From positions 1 through 63,979 of the forward strand of contig NZ_JACJKH010000021.1 of NCBI RefSeq assembly GCF_016900655.1: DNA of 63,979 nucleotides, written 5' to 3'. Below the pieces are notes generated by a model. It did not search any database, was not told where the DNA came from, and was given only the letters and a program-made list of their open reading frames with translations. This document shows, one piece after another, positions 25,116 to 34,852 of the stretch. The translations under genes were made by a program, and so were the position numbers. Source of the DNA: Drancourtella massiliensis. Its GTDB lineage: Bacteria; Bacillota; Clostridia; Lachnospirales; Lachnospiraceae. Within the stretch, counting starts at the first letter, position 1. Each line of letters opens with the position of its first letter.

Positions 25116-28100
25116 ATGGCATTACAGTTTATTTTTGGGAGTTCCGGTTCAGGGAAGTCCCATTCTCTATATCAGAAGACAGTAGAAGAAGCGGCTGCAA
25201 ATCCGGAGAAGACTTATATTGTTCTCGTGCCGGAGCAGTTTTCCATGCAGACTCAGAAAGATCTTGTGGAGGCAAGCCCGAATCATGCGATCATGAATAT
25301 TGATGTGTTAAGTTTTGGAAGGCTTGCTTATCGTGTCATGGAAGAGACCGGGGGAAACGACCGGATTGTTCTGGATGACGAGGGGAAAAATCTGATTCTC
25401 CGGAAGATTGCGGGGGATTATGAGGACGATTTGACTGTCCTTCGTGGAAATCTGAAGCGGCAGGGGTATATCAGCGAAGTGAAATCGGTCATTTCCGAGT
25501 TTACCCAGTACGATATTGGAGAAGAAGAGCTTGACCGGATGATGGAGCAGGCGGGGGAAGGAACCTCGCTTTATTATAAGCTTTCTGATTTGAAGAAGGT
25601 GTACGAAGGCTTCTATGCCTATCTGGAGGAAAAATATATCACAAGAGAGGAGATTCTGGATCTGCTCTGCGAGAGGGTGCCGCAGTCTGCCATTCTGCGG
25701 GACAGCATCATTGCGCTGGACGGCTTTACCGGATTTACCCCGGTTCAGAACCGGCTGCTGGAGCAGCTTCTCAAGGTGTGTCAGGATGTCCGGGTGACAG
25801 TGACGATTCCGAAGAATGAGAATCCTTATCTTTATCAGGGACCGTACCAGCTGTTTTCTCTCAGTAAAGAGATGACGACAAAGCTCCTTGCCATCTGCCG
25901 GGAGAAGAAGATTACGGTGAACGATCCCGTATGGATGGACGGAGAGATTCCGTACCGGTTCCGCGAAAATACTCCGATGGCCTTTCTGGAACGTCATCTT
26001 TTCCGCTACGGCAAGGCCCGTTACGAAGAAGAACAGGACCGGATCCGGATCTGCCATGCGGCAACGCCGGGGCAGGAAGTGGAAGCGGCAGCAAGAAAGA
26101 TCCGTTCCCTTGTCCGGACAAAGGGATGGAGATACCGGGATTTTGCGGTGATCGTGCCGGATCTGTCCGCTTATTCGGATGATATCCGGACAATTTTTTC
26201 CGAATACGGGATTCCGGTATTTGCAGACCAGAAACGAAGTGTGCTGTTAAATCCATTTGTAGAATACGTCCGCAGTGTGACGGCCATGATCCAGAAGGGA
26301 TTTACCTACGAAAGCGTATTCCGGTTTCTGAGGACGGGCCTTAGCGGATTTACGATGGAGGAAGTTGACACACTGGAAAACTATGTGCTTGCCCTTGGAA
26401 TCCGGGGATACAAAAAGTGGCAGGGCGCCTGGATCCGGAAAAGCAAAGGGATGAGCGAAGAAGAGCTTGCAAAAGTCAATCATCTTCGTGTCCGGTTTAT
26501 CGAAAAGGTGGACAGCCTTGTCTTCGTGTTGCGGCAACAGAAAAAGACGGTAAGGGACATTACGGAAGCGCTTTATGATTTTCTCGTGCAGGAAGGAATG
26601 TACGGGAAGGTTCGGGAGCAGGAACAGGTTTTTGAGAAGAGCGGCGAGGCCGCCCTTGCAAAGGAGTATTCTCAGGTTTACCGGATTGTCATCGATCTGT
26701 TTGATAAATTTGTAGCGCTTCTCGGGGAGGAGAAGGTTTCTCTGGAGGAATACGGGGAGCTTCTGGACGCCGGACTCGAGGAAGCCAAAGTCGGTGTCAT
26801 TCCGCCGGGAATTGATGAAGTTATGGCCGGGGACATGGAGCGGACGAGGCTTACTGATATCAAAGCCCTGTTTTTCCTTGGCGCAAACGACAGCTTCCTT
26901 CCAGGGCAGCTTGGCTCGGGCGGGCTGCTCTCCGAGTATGACCGGGAGAAAATCCGGTCCGGAGGGACGGAACTTTCCGCCGGAGGGAAAGAACAGGCCT
27001 ATATTCAGAAATTTTATCTGTACACGATGCTGACTAAACCACAGGAACTGCTGTACCTGTCTTATGCTTCGGTGGCGGCGGACGGGACTTCTCTCAGACC
27101 GTCTTATCTGATCCGGGATATTCAGAAGCTGTTTCCGCGTCTGACTGTGACGCGGGAGGAGGAACGGACCCTGAAAGAGACGGAACTGACCGGGAAAAAC
27201 GGTCTGGAACTTCTGATCCGGGGACTTCAGAATGAGGAGACGGAAGATCCGCAGTGGCAGGAGCTTTATGCCTGGTATAAAAAGGATTTGAAACGCAGTC
27301 AAAGTCTGGAACAGGTGATGCAGGCACATTTTTACCGGATGCCGGATGACCGTCTCTCAAAGAAGGCGGCAGAGATTCTTTACCGGGAAGGAATCGACAA
27401 AGGTGTGACCCGTCTGGAGAAATATGCATCCTGTGCTTTTGCGCATTTTATGGCCTACGGCTTGCGGTTAAGCGAGCGGCAGGAGTATGAATTCAAGCCT
27501 CTGGACTGGGGAAATCTCTTCCACAAGGCGATGGAGCATTTTGCGGGGAAGGCAGAAAGACTGGAGATCCCGGTTACGGATATCACCGACGAGATGCGCC
27601 GGGAAATGGTGGACGCCTGCGTGGAGGAAAGTATCATTGATTATGAAAATACCGTGCTTTACAGTACGAAGCGCCGGGAATATCTGATTACGAGAATGAA
27701 GAGGCTTGTGGACCGGACGGTATGGGCGCTGCTTCGTCAGCAGAAAATGGGGGATTTCCGGCAGACCGGGACAGAAGTCCGGTTTGCGGGAGGCGTCATC
27801 GACCGGGTCGATACGTGTGAAGATGAAAATCAGGTCTATGTCAAGGTGACGGATTATAAGACCGGATCCAAGTCCTTTGACATCACGTCCTTTTATTACG
27901 GACTTCAGCTTCAGCTTGCGGTCTACATGAATGCGGCCCTGGAGCTGGAGCGGAAGAAGCATCCGAGCAAGGAAGTGATTCCGGCGGGAATCTTTTATTA
28001 TCAGATGAAGGATCCTATGGTTTCAAAATCTGACAAAGAGCAGGCAGAGGAAGATCTGTTAAAGGAACTCCGTCCCGATGGTCTTGTGAATTCCGATCCG

Positions 28101-28463
28101 GATGTTCTCGGACATCTGGATCATACGGGGGCGAAAAGTTCTCTTGCGGCGCCGTTTGGAAGGAACAAAGACGGAAGTGTTTCTAAAACCTCCCGGGCCG
28201 CGTCAAAGGCGGAATTCGGACTTCTGTCTTCTTATACAAAGAGGAAGACGAAGCAGCTTAAAGAAGAGATTCTGGAAGGAAATGTCAAAAAGGAGCCTTA
28301 CGAACTGGGGATGAGCACCGGGTGCGATTACTGCCCGTACCACAGTATCTGCGGGTTTGATGAGAGAATTGAGGGGTGCGGATACCGAAGCCTTGTATCG
28401 AAGAAACGGGAGGAGATTTTCCGGCTGATTGCGCAGGAACTCTCGGAACAGGAAGGGGAGTGA
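25116..28463 (+). CDS. addB: ATP-dependent nuclease subunit B
   Basis: An 1115-residue AddB/RexB-type protein (the iron-sulfur cysteines favour AddB). Walker A is FGSSGSGKS (residues 8-16). The C-terminal RecB-type nuclease includes the acid-and-Lys segment VTDYKTGSK. The four cluster cysteines are one in EKYASCAFAHF and three in CDYCPYHSIC. With AddA it resects double-strand breaks up to a Chi site for recombination. Length is normal. It lies 5 bases before addA. Confidence 0.96.
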   Translation: MALQFIFGSSGSGKSHSLYQKTVEEAAANPEKTYIVLVPEQFSMQTQKDLVEASPNHAIMNIDVLSFGRLAYRVMEETGGNDRIVLDDEGKNLILRKIAGDYEDDLTVLRGNLKRQGYISEVKSVISEFTQYDIGEEELDRMMEQAGEGTSLYYKLSDLKKVYEGFYAYLEEKYITREEILDLLCERVPQSAILRDSIIALDGFTGFTPVQNRLLEQLLKVCQDVRVTVTIPKNENPYLYQGPYQLFSLSKEMTTKLLAICREKKITVNDPVWMDGEIPYRFRENTPMAFLERHLFRYGKARYEEEQDRIRICHAATPGQEVEAAARKIRSLVRTKGWRYRDFAVIVPDLSAYSDDIRTIFSEYGIPVFADQKRSVLLNPFVEYVRSVTAMIQKGFTYESVFRFLRTGLSGFTMEEVDTLENYVLALGIRGYKKWQGAWIRKSKGMSEEELAKVNHLRVRFIEKVDSLVFVLRQQKKTVRDITEALYDFLVQEGMYGKVREQEQVFEKSGEAALAKEYSQVYRIVIDLFDKFVALLGEEKVSLEEYGELLDAGLEEAKVGVIPPGIDEVMAGDMERTRLTDIKALFFLGANDSFLPGQLGSGGLLSEYDREKIRSGGTELSAGGKEQAYIQKFYLYTMLTKPQELLYLSYASVAADGTSLRPSYLIRDIQKLFPRLTVTREEERTLKETELTGKNGLELLIRGLQNEETEDPQWQELYAWYKKDLKRSQSLEQVMQAHFYRMPDDRLSKKAAEILYREGIDKGVTRLEKYASCAFAHFMAYGLRLSERQEYEFKPLDWGNLFHKAMEHFAGKAERLEIPVTDITDEMRREMVDACVEESIIDYENTVLYSTKRREYLITRMKRLVDRTVWALLRQQKMGDFRQTGTEVRFAGGVIDRVDTCEDENQVYVKVTDYKTGSKSFDITSFYYGLQLQLAVYMNAALELERKKHPSKEVIPAGIFYYQMKDPMVSKSDKEQAEEDLLKELRPDGLVNSDPDVLGHLDHTGAKSSLAAPFGRNKDGSVSKTSRAASKAEFGLLSSYTKRKTKQLKEEILEGNVKKEPYELGMSTGCDYCPYHSICGFDERIEGCGYRSLVSKKREEIFRLIAQELSEQEGE

Positions 28464-28468
28464 GAATC

Positions 28469-31400
28469 ATGGGATGGACAAAAGAACAGGAGCAGGTCAT
28501 AGCGGCCAGAGGATGTAATCTTCTTGTTTCGGCGGCGGCAGGTTCCGGAAAGACCGCTGTCCTTGTGGAGCGGATCATTACCAGGCTGACGGAAGGGGAA
28601 GATCCTCTTGACGTGGATCGGCTTCTCGTTGTGACCTTCACAGAGGCAGCGGCAGCCGAGATGAAAGAGAGAATCCGCGGCGCCATTGAAAAAAAGCTGG
28701 AGACAGATCCGGACAATGCGCATCTGCAGCGGCAGGCAACGCTCATCCACCATGCAAAGATCACGACGATCCACAGCTTCTGTCTGTCTGTGATCCGGGA
28801 TTATTTCCACACGATTGATCTGGAACCGGGATTTCGGACGCTGGAAGAAGGAGAACGAAAACTTCTGATGCAGGAAGTGATGGAAAACCTTCTGGAAGAG
28901 GAGTATGCAAAAGGGGAAAGCTCATTTACTGACTTTGTAGAGATGGCATCAACGGGAAGAGACGACAAAAAAGTCGAGGAGTTGATTCTGGAGCTCTATG
29001 AGTTTTCACGAAGCAATCCGGATCCGGAAGAATGGCTTCTGGACAGCATCGAAGGATATGAATCCGTCAAAAGCGAACCGTGGGGTACGCTTCCGTTTGT
29101 TGAGGCGGCAGTGGAGCATACGAAGGCAACGCTGGAGGATATGGAAAGTGAACTGCGTTACGCGGCAGAGCTGTGTGAGGAGCCGGACGGACCGGCCGCA
29201 TATGCCGATACGATTTCCTCGGATATCGGACTGATCCGCTCTCTGCGGTCAGAGGAGACCTTTGGGGAGCTTCAGGAGCAGATTGCGGGGGCGTCGTTCG
29301 CAAGGCTTGCGGCGAATAAAGATAAATCAGTTTCCGAGGAGAAGACGGCATTTGTCAAGTCCTTGCGGGATCAGGTTAAAAAGGAACTGTCCGCTCTGAA
29401 AGAACAGTTCTTCTATGAGACCGAGGCGGATTTAAAAGAGGATATGGAACAGGCAGCCCCGTTTGCCGGGGAGCTTGTGCGCCTGACAATTGCGTTTGGA
29501 CGGGCTTTTGAAGAAAAGAAGAGAAATGCCGGTGTGATTGACTTTGGGGATATGGAGCAGTATGCGCTCCGGATCCTGAAAAAAGAAGAAATCGCCGAGG
29601 AATACCGGAAGAAATACGAAGAGATCATGATCGATGAGTATCAGGACAGCAACCTGATTCAGGAGACGCTTCTGATGCAGATTTCACGGATCAGTCATGG
29701 GCAGTACAATGTCTTTATGGTAGGGGATGTGAAGCAGAGCATCTACCGGTTCCGGCTTTCCAGGCCGGAGCTTTTCATGGCAAAGTACGCATCCTATGAG
29801 ACGGCCGGAGAGGGGGACCGGCGCAGAATTGACCTGCACAAAAATTTCCGCAGCCGGGGGGAAGTGCTGGATGCGGTCAATTTCCTGTTTTATCAGATCA
29901 TGACAGTATCTCTTGGAAGAGTGGAGTACGACGAGCAGGCGGCCCTGTACGTGGGGGCACAGTTCGAGGAAAAGGAAGGATTTGATACGGAGATCCTGCT
30001 GATCGAAGAGGGAGAGTCGCTGGAGGCAAAAGAGCTGGAAGCGCGGGCTGTGGCGGCCCGGATCAAGGAGCTTCTGAAAAATACGGAGGTGCTGGACAAG
30101 GAGACCGGTGTCTATCGAAAGGCATCCTACAGAGATATCGTGATTCTTCTCCGAAGCCTCAAAGGGTGGACGGATGTCTTTTCGAAGGTGCTGAATGAGG
30201 AAGGAATTCCGACATTCTGCGGGACAAAGGAAGGATACTTCCAGACAAGGGAGATCAGTCTTCTTTTGGACTATCTGAAAATTCTGGATAATGAAAAGCA
30301 GGATCTTCCGCTTGCGGCAGTGCTTTCCTCCTGTTTTGGCGGACTGACAAATGAGGAGCTTGCAAGGATCCGGTGCGCGTATCCGGAAGAGCCGTTTTAC
30401 CAGGCGGCGGCAGATTTTGCGAGGGACACGAAAGATGAGAAACTTGGCGTATTTTACGAACAGGTACACAGGTTTCGGGAACAGGTGCCGTACACAGCGA
30501 TTCATGAACTGCTGGAGCAGGTTGTATCTCAAACCGGATACCGGGACTATGTCCTTGCCATGCCGGGCGGCATACAAAGAAGAGCGAATCTGGATATGCT
30601 GATCGAGAAGGCAAAAGCGTATGAAAGCACGAGTTACAAAGGACTATTTCATTTCCTGCGGTACGTGGAGCAGCTGCAGAAATATCAGGTCGATTACGGG
30701 GAAGCCAATACAAGCGATGAGATGGCTGACACGGTGCGCCTCATGAGTATTCATAAAAGTAAAGGTCTGGAGTTCCCGATCGTGATTGTCTCCGGAATGG
30801 GAAAGAAGTTTAATACCCAGGATATTCAGAGAAAGGTGGTTATCCATCAGGATCTGGGGATCGGTGTGGATGCAGTCTATTTAAAAGAGCGGATGCAGGC
30901 ACCGTCCTTTTTGAAAAAGATGATCCAGAATGAAACACGGCTGGAAAATCTGGGAGAGGAGCTCCGTGTCTTATATGTGGCACTTACAAGAGCAAAGGAA
31001 AAGCTTATTATCACCGGAACTCTGAAACATGCCGGGGAAAAGCAAAAGCAGTATGAGCGGGTGAAAAGCCAGACAGAGAGGCAGCTTTCCTTCGGGCTTT
31101 TGCAAAAGGCAGGAAGCTATCTGGACTTCCTGATTCCGGCGCTGGTCCGGCTGGATGATCCGGAATGGTCAGAGAAGGTGCCGATTCGTGTAGAAATTCT
31201 GACGGAAGAAGACGTGCTGATGGAATCCGTGATGGAGGAAGAAAGAAAACAGATCCGCAGGGAGGATATCGAAGCCATTGATCCGGAGCAGCTCTATGAT
31301 GAGGAAATCCGGAATCATCTGATGGAAAGCTATCTCTTCCGGTATCCGTATGAAGAGGAAAGCCGGTGGAAGAGAAAGTTTTCTGTATCGGAACTGAAAC

Positions 31401-32026
31401 GGGCGGCGCATGAGCCGCAGCCGGAAGAAGAGGAAAGTGTCCGTATGTTTGAGAAGCCGGAAGAAGAGATCATCCCAAAATTCCGGAAAGGGGAAACGAA
31501 GATCCGGGGAGCGGCAAGAGGAACAGCCTACCACCGGATTCTGGAACTTCTGGATTTTGGAAAATCCTATACCATGGAAACACTGGAAGAGGAAATCCGG
31601 CAGTTCGTGGAAGCGGAAAAAATCGATGAGGCATCCGCCGGGGCTGTGGAAAGAGAAGACATTCTGAAGTTCTTACAGTCGGACTGTGCGGCCCGGATGC
31701 AGAAAGCGGCACAGAACGGAAAGCTGAAAAAAGAGCAGCCGTTTGTGCTTGGCGTGGAAGCAGACCGGATTTATCCGGAAAACGGCGGAGAAAAAAGTGG
31801 AGAACTTCTGATTGTGCAGGGGATTATTGACCTGTTTTTCGAGGAAGACGGGGAAATCGTCCTGCTCGATTATAAGACTGACCGTGTCAGAACGGAAGAA
31901 GAACTGACAGGGCGTTACCGTATTCAGCTGGAATACTATCAGGAAGCTCTGGAAAAGAGTCTTGGAAAACATGTAAAAGAAAAACTGATCTATTCCTTTG
32001 CACTTGGAAAGGAGATCAGAGTATAG
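28469..32026 (+). CDS. addA: ATP-dependent helicase/nuclease subunit A
   Basis: An 1185-residue UvrD/Rep-type helicase with C-terminal nuclease. Seen: motif I SAAAGSGKTAVL (near residue 20), motif Ia TFTEAAAAEMKERI, motif II IMIDEYQDSN, motif III VGDVKQSIYRFR, motif V SIHKSKGLEFP, motif VI YVALTRAKEKL, and a nuclease segment VLLDYKTDRV. It drives 3'-5' unwinding in AddAB and cuts the strand it tracks on. The start at 28469 was chosen because GGGAGTGAG precedes it and upstream in-frame codons overlap addB. Confidence 0.96.
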   Translation: MGWTKEQEQVIAARGCNLLVSAAAGSGKTAVLVERIITRLTEGEDPLDVDRLLVVTFTEAAAAEMKERIRGAIEKKLETDPDNAHLQRQATLIHHAKITTIHSFCLSVIRDYFHTIDLEPGFRTLEEGERKLLMQEVMENLLEEEYAKGESSFTDFVEMASTGRDDKKVEELILELYEFSRSNPDPEEWLLDSIEGYESVKSEPWGTLPFVEAAVEHTKATLEDMESELRYAAELCEEPDGPAAYADTISSDIGLIRSLRSEETFGELQEQIAGASFARLAANKDKSVSEEKTAFVKSLRDQVKKELSALKEQFFYETEADLKEDMEQAAPFAGELVRLTIAFGRAFEEKKRNAGVIDFGDMEQYALRILKKEEIAEEYRKKYEEIMIDEYQDSNLIQETLLMQISRISHGQYNVFMVGDVKQSIYRFRLSRPELFMAKYASYETAGEGDRRRIDLHKNFRSRGEVLDAVNFLFYQIMTVSLGRVEYDEQAALYVGAQFEEKEGFDTEILLIEEGESLEAKELEARAVAARIKELLKNTEVLDKETGVYRKASYRDIVILLRSLKGWTDVFSKVLNEEGIPTFCGTKEGYFQTREISLLLDYLKILDNEKQDLPLAAVLSSCFGGLTNEELARIRCAYPEEPFYQAAADFARDTKDEKLGVFYEQVHRFREQVPYTAIHELLEQVVSQTGYRDYVLAMPGGIQRRANLDMLIEKAKAYESTSYKGLFHFLRYVEQLQKYQVDYGEANTSDEMADTVRLMSIHKSKGLEFPIVIVSGMGKKFNTQDIQRKVVIHQDLGIGVDAVYLKERMQAPSFLKKMIQNETRLENLGEELRVLYVALTRAKEKLIITGTLKHAGEKQKQYERVKSQTERQLSFGLLQKAGSYLDFLIPALVRLDDPEWSEKVPIRVEILTEEDVLMESVMEEERKQIRREDIEAIDPEQLYDEEIRNHLMESYLFRYPYEEESRWKRKFSVSELKRAAHEPQPEEEESVRMFEKPEEEIIPKFRKGETKIRGAARGTAYHRILELLDFGKSYTMETLEEEIRQFVEAEKIDEASAGAVEREDILKFLQSDCAARMQKAAQNGKLKKEQPFVLGVEADRIYPENGGEKSGELLIVQGIIDLFFEEDGEIVLLDYKTDRVRTEEELTGRYRIQLEYYQEALEKSLGKHVKEKLIYSFALGKEIRV

Positions 32027-32035
32027 GAGGAAGCG

Positions 32036-32305
32036 ATGATCTGGCAGTACCTGCTTTTGGTGATGGCGGCCTGGAACGTAATCGTACTGATAATGTACGG
32101 AATTGATAAATGGAAGGCGAAGCATGACAGATGGCGGATTTCCGAGGCAGCGCTCCTTGGAAGTGCCTTCTGCCTTGGAGGGGCGGGAGCTCTTTTTGGC
32201 ATGACCGTTTTTCGCCATAAGACAAAAAAATGGAAATTCCGGATTCTGGTACCGCTCTCTGTTGTTTTACAGGCGGCAGTTGTGTACGGAATCCTTCCGC
32301 GATAA
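32036..32305 (+). CDS. DUF1294 family small membrane protein
   Basis: An 89-residue protein with probably three membrane segments. The YGIDKWKAKHDRWRISEAALL core, followed by GGAGALFGMTVFRHKTKKWKFR, is the DUF1294 signature. Function of the family is unknown. It lies 9 bases after addA with GGAGG upstream and 15 bases before a nitrilase-family gene. Confidence 0.88.
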   Translation: MIWQYLLLVMAAWNVIVLIMYGIDKWKAKHDRWRISEAALLGSAFCLGGAGALFGMTVFRHKTKKWKFRILVPLSVVLQAAVVYGILPR

Positions 32306-32320
32306 AGGAGAGCAAAAGAA

Positions 32321-33223
32321 ATGAAAATTGCACTGGTACAAAAAAAGGCAGTGCCGAATGATGTGAAAGCAAATCTGGATCTGGCTGTCCGTTATATGGA
32401 GGAAGCCGGGCGGGCAGGCGCGGATCTGGTGCTTTTCCCGGAAATGTGGTCGATTGGATATGCGCCGCCTTTTCCGGAGGCATTTGATGATCCCTTTCAG
32501 AAAGAAAGAGAAAAAGAGCGAAAGGCATGGATTTCTCAGGCGGTTGGAGAGGACAGTGCCTATATCCGGACACTCAGGGAGACGGCAAAGCGGCTCTCCG
32601 TCGGCGCAGTGATCACCGGTATGTATGAAGGGGAAAAAGGACCGCAGAATGAAGCATTTCTGATAGGAAGAGAAGGAGAAATCCTTCTTCGATATGCCAA
32701 GGTACATACGTGTGACTTTTCCCTGGAGGCGCTGTTACAGAGCGGTACGTCCTTTGAAACCGCAGAATTTGACGGCGTCCGGATCGGAATCATGATCTGC
32801 TATGACAGAGAATTTCCGGAAAGTGCAAGGGTTCTCATGCTGAAAGGAGCAGAACTGATTCTTGTGCCGAATGCCTGCGACATGAATCCCGCCCGCCTGC
32901 ACCAGCTGGAGGCACGTGCCTTTGAAAATATGACCGGAATTGCCATGGCCAATTATCCGGGCAGGGGATGGGGACAGTCCTGTGCGTTTTCTCCGGTTGT
33001 GTTCGGTGAAGATGGATATCAGGATCCGACAATTCTGATGGCATCGGAGGAGGAGGGGATTCTGATGGCGGAGTTTCCTATAGAAGAGATCCGGGAGTAC
33101 CGGAAAAACGAAACGTGGGGGAATGCCTACCGGAAAACCGGAGCCTATGAAAAGCTTCTGGATCCGGCTGTAGAAGAGCCGTTTATACGGCCTCCCCTGA
33201 CAAAGGAAAAGGAGGAAGGTTAA
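32321..33223 (+). CDS. Carbon-nitrogen hydrolase (nitrilase superfamily amidase)
   Basis: A 300-residue nitrilase-superfamily enzyme with the catalytic triad Glu41 (FPEMWSIG), Lys127 (YAKVH) and Cys160 (MICYDREFPESAR). Family members hydrolyse amide bonds of small molecules such as omega-amides or N-carbamoyl compounds; the substrate cannot be told from sequence. Cytoplasmic, normal length. The start has AAAGGAGAG upstream. Only one base separates it from crcB. Confidence 0.9.
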   Translation: MKIALVQKKAVPNDVKANLDLAVRYMEEAGRAGADLVLFPEMWSIGYAPPFPEAFDDPFQKEREKERKAWISQAVGEDSAYIRTLRETAKRLSVGAVITGMYEGEKGPQNEAFLIGREGEILLRYAKVHTCDFSLEALLQSGTSFETAEFDGVRIGIMICYDREFPESARVLMLKGAELILVPNACDMNPARLHQLEARAFENMTGIAMANYPGRGWGQSCAFSPVVFGEDGYQDPTILMASEEEGILMAEFPIEEIREYRKNETWGNAYRKTGAYEKLLDPAVEEPFIRPPLTKEKEEG

Positions 33224-33224
33224 G

Positions 33225-33599
33225 ATGCCGGGAGTTTGTTATGTGGCGCTGGGAGGAGCGCTTGGCGCATCGGCAAGGTACGCACTGAGTCTTCTGCCGG
33301 TCAGGGGAGATTTTCCGGTCTGGACCTTCCTGACCAATCTGCTGGGCGCGGTGGTAATCGGTTTTCTGGCAGGAATACTGGCGGGGGAGGATCCTGATGT
33401 GTCAAAAAGACACGCATGGTTCTGGAAGACCGGATTCTGCGGAGGCTTTACCACATTTTCCACATTTTCGCTGGAAGCCTGGACGCTTCTGGAACAGGGA
33501 AAAATGCTGAGCGGAGGACTTTATATTGCCCTGAGTGTAATCTGCTGTCTGGCAGGTGTATGTCTTGGAAGAATGATTGCAGTTCAGGTGCGGGGATAG
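33225..33599 (+). CDS. crcB: Fluoride channel CrcB/Fluc
   Basis: A 124-residue four-helix membrane protein with the CrcB motifs GGALGASARYAL, FLTNLLGAVVIGF and GFCGGFTTFSTFSLE. It forms a dual-topology dimeric channel that lets fluoride leave the cell. Many Firmicutes have two adjacent crcB genes; only one is present here, suggesting a homodimer or a partner elsewhere. No fluoride riboswitch is visible, since the gene starts one base after the preceding stop codon. Confidence 0.95.
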   Translation: MPGVCYVALGGALGASARYALSLLPVRGDFPVWTFLTNLLGAVVIGFLAGILAGEDPDVSKRHAWFWKTGFCGGFTTFSTFSLEAWTLLEQGKMLSGGLYIALSVICCLAGVCLGRMIAVQVRG

Positions 33600-33700
33600 A
33601 AGACAGGAGAATCCTGGAAACGGGGTTCTCTTTTATTTTGCAGAAAAGTCCTTTGTGGCAGTCTTCAGAAAATCTTTCGCATTTCTTTTATATAAATTCA

Positions 33701-33731
33701 TTGACGTACAATATTATACGACGTATAATAT
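33701..33731 (+). promoter_or_regulatory. Envelope-operon promoter with perfect 21-bp palindromic operator
   Basis: TTGACG (33701-33706), 17-base spacer, TATAAT (33724-33729). ATATTATACG (33711-33720) and CGTATAATAT (33722-33731) are exact complements around one central A, so the palindrome covers the -10 box and half the spacer. Binding would block polymerase. The first gene of the operon encodes a PadR-type regulator, the probable binder (inference). Confidence 0.8.
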
Positions 33732-33802
33732 AGAAAACGATATGATATAGGAGTCAATAAGTTTCGGGGAGGATACCCCGGCATATAAAAGGAAGTGAGG
33801 CT

Positions 33803-34123
33803 ATGGTTTTTAATACCGGAGCAGCCCTTTTGGATGCAATTGTGCTGGCGGTTGTATCGCGGGAAGAAGAGGGGACATACGGTTATAAGATTACGCAGGA
33901 TGTCAGAAAGGCGATTGACATTTCCGAATCCACACTCTACCCGGTGCTTCGCAGACTGCAGAAAGATGAGTGCCTGGAGGTCTACGACAGACAGTATGAC
34001 GGAAGGAACAGACGGTATTATAAAGTAACTGACAAGGGAGCGGTCATGCTGGAGCTGTACAGGTCCGAGTGGCTGAAATATTCAAAAAAGATTACTGATA
34101 TTTTTGAGGGAGGAATGATTTGA
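33803..34123 (+). CDS. PadR family regulator of the envelope operon
   Basis: A 106-residue PadR regulator: GAALLDAIVLAVVSREEEGTYGYKITQDV, then ISESTLYPVLRRLQKDECLEVYD and GRNRRYYKVTDKG. Its stop codon overlaps the start of the next gene (TGATG), so it is coupled to a DUF1700 protein. PadR-DUF1700-DUF4097 operons are widespread in Firmicutes. The start follows GGAAGTGAGG. The 21-bp palindrome at 33711-33731 is its likely operator. Confidence 0.92.
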   Translation: MVFNTGAALLDAIVLAVVSREEEGTYGYKITQDVRKAIDISESTLYPVLRRLQKDECLEVYDRQYDGRNRRYYKVTDKGAVMLELYRSEWLKYSKKITDIFEGGMI

Positions 34124-34851
34124 TGAATCGTCAGGAGTTTTTGGAAAGATTGAGAATACTTCTCGGCGATCTTTCAGAAGAAGAGCGGGAAGAGGCCGTC
34201 CAGTATTATGAAGACTATTTTGCGGATGCAGGACCGGAGATGGAGGAACAGATCATAAAAGAACTGGGAAGTCCGGAGAAAGTTGCCCTGATGATCCGGG
34301 AAGGATTAAGAGGGGAAGATGCAGGGGATGCGTACGCTGAGAATGGATTTTTTCAGAGCCGGTACGACGACAGAGAGGTGCCGGCGGACTATACGACAAG
34401 CAGCGGTTACACGGGAAAAGAGGAGTCGTACCGCGGATACGGAGACGGGCAGCCGGAGAGGAGGCCCTGGACCAGCAGGACATTAAAAATCATTTTGATC
34501 ATACTTATTATCTGTGTAGGATTTCCTGTCGTGATTCCAATCGTCGGCGGAGCTGTAGCAGGGCTTTTTGGACTGATTGCAGGAGCCTTCGGAATCTTTT
34601 TTGCTTTTGTTATTTTTTCATTCTGCATTGCGGTTTGCGGAGTGGCGATGGCAGTGGCAGGAGTGACAGTAATGTTTTCTTCAATTTCAGCAGGATTCCT
34701 CGTCTGCGGAATCGGGCTTCTTTTGCTTTCCGCGGGAATTTTGCTTACCGTGTTCAGCGTCAGACTCTGCTGCGTCATGGTTCCGTCTATTTTCCGGGTG
34801 TTGACAGGAGTCACAAGGAGACTGTTTTACAGAGGAAAGGAGCGCGCATAG
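34123..34851 (+). CDS. DUF1700 membrane protein
   Basis: A 242-residue protein. The N-terminal cytoplasmic domain (1-70) has the DUF1700 pattern MNRQEFLERLRILLGDLSEEEREEAVQYYEDYF ... IIKELGSPEKVA. A flexible Gly/Ser/Tyr-rich linker follows, then three or four membrane segments (about 125-235). DUF1700 proteins are thought to help sense or relay envelope stress with DUF4097 partners; this is inferred from conserved neighbourhoods. GGGAGG precedes the start codon. Confidence 0.88.
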   Translation: MNRQEFLERLRILLGDLSEEEREEAVQYYEDYFADAGPEMEEQIIKELGSPEKVALMIREGLRGEDAGDAYAENGFFQSRYDDREVPADYTTSSGYTGKEESYRGYGDGQPERRPWTSRTLKIILIILIICVGFPVVIPIVGGAVAGLFGLIAGAFGIFFAFVIFSFCIAVCGVAMAVAGVTVMFSSISAGFLVCGIGLLLLSAGILLTVFSVRLCCVMVPSIFRVLTGVTRRLFYRGKERA

Positions 34852-34852
34852 T

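Noticed and set aside
26247-27329. A 360-codon minus-strand frame inside addB
   Set aside because: Shadow of addB; no ribosome site or conserved motif.
33600-33700. Fluoride riboswitch associated with crcB
   Set aside because: crcB starts one base after the previous gene and this region is downstream of it; nothing resembling the riboswitch is upstream.
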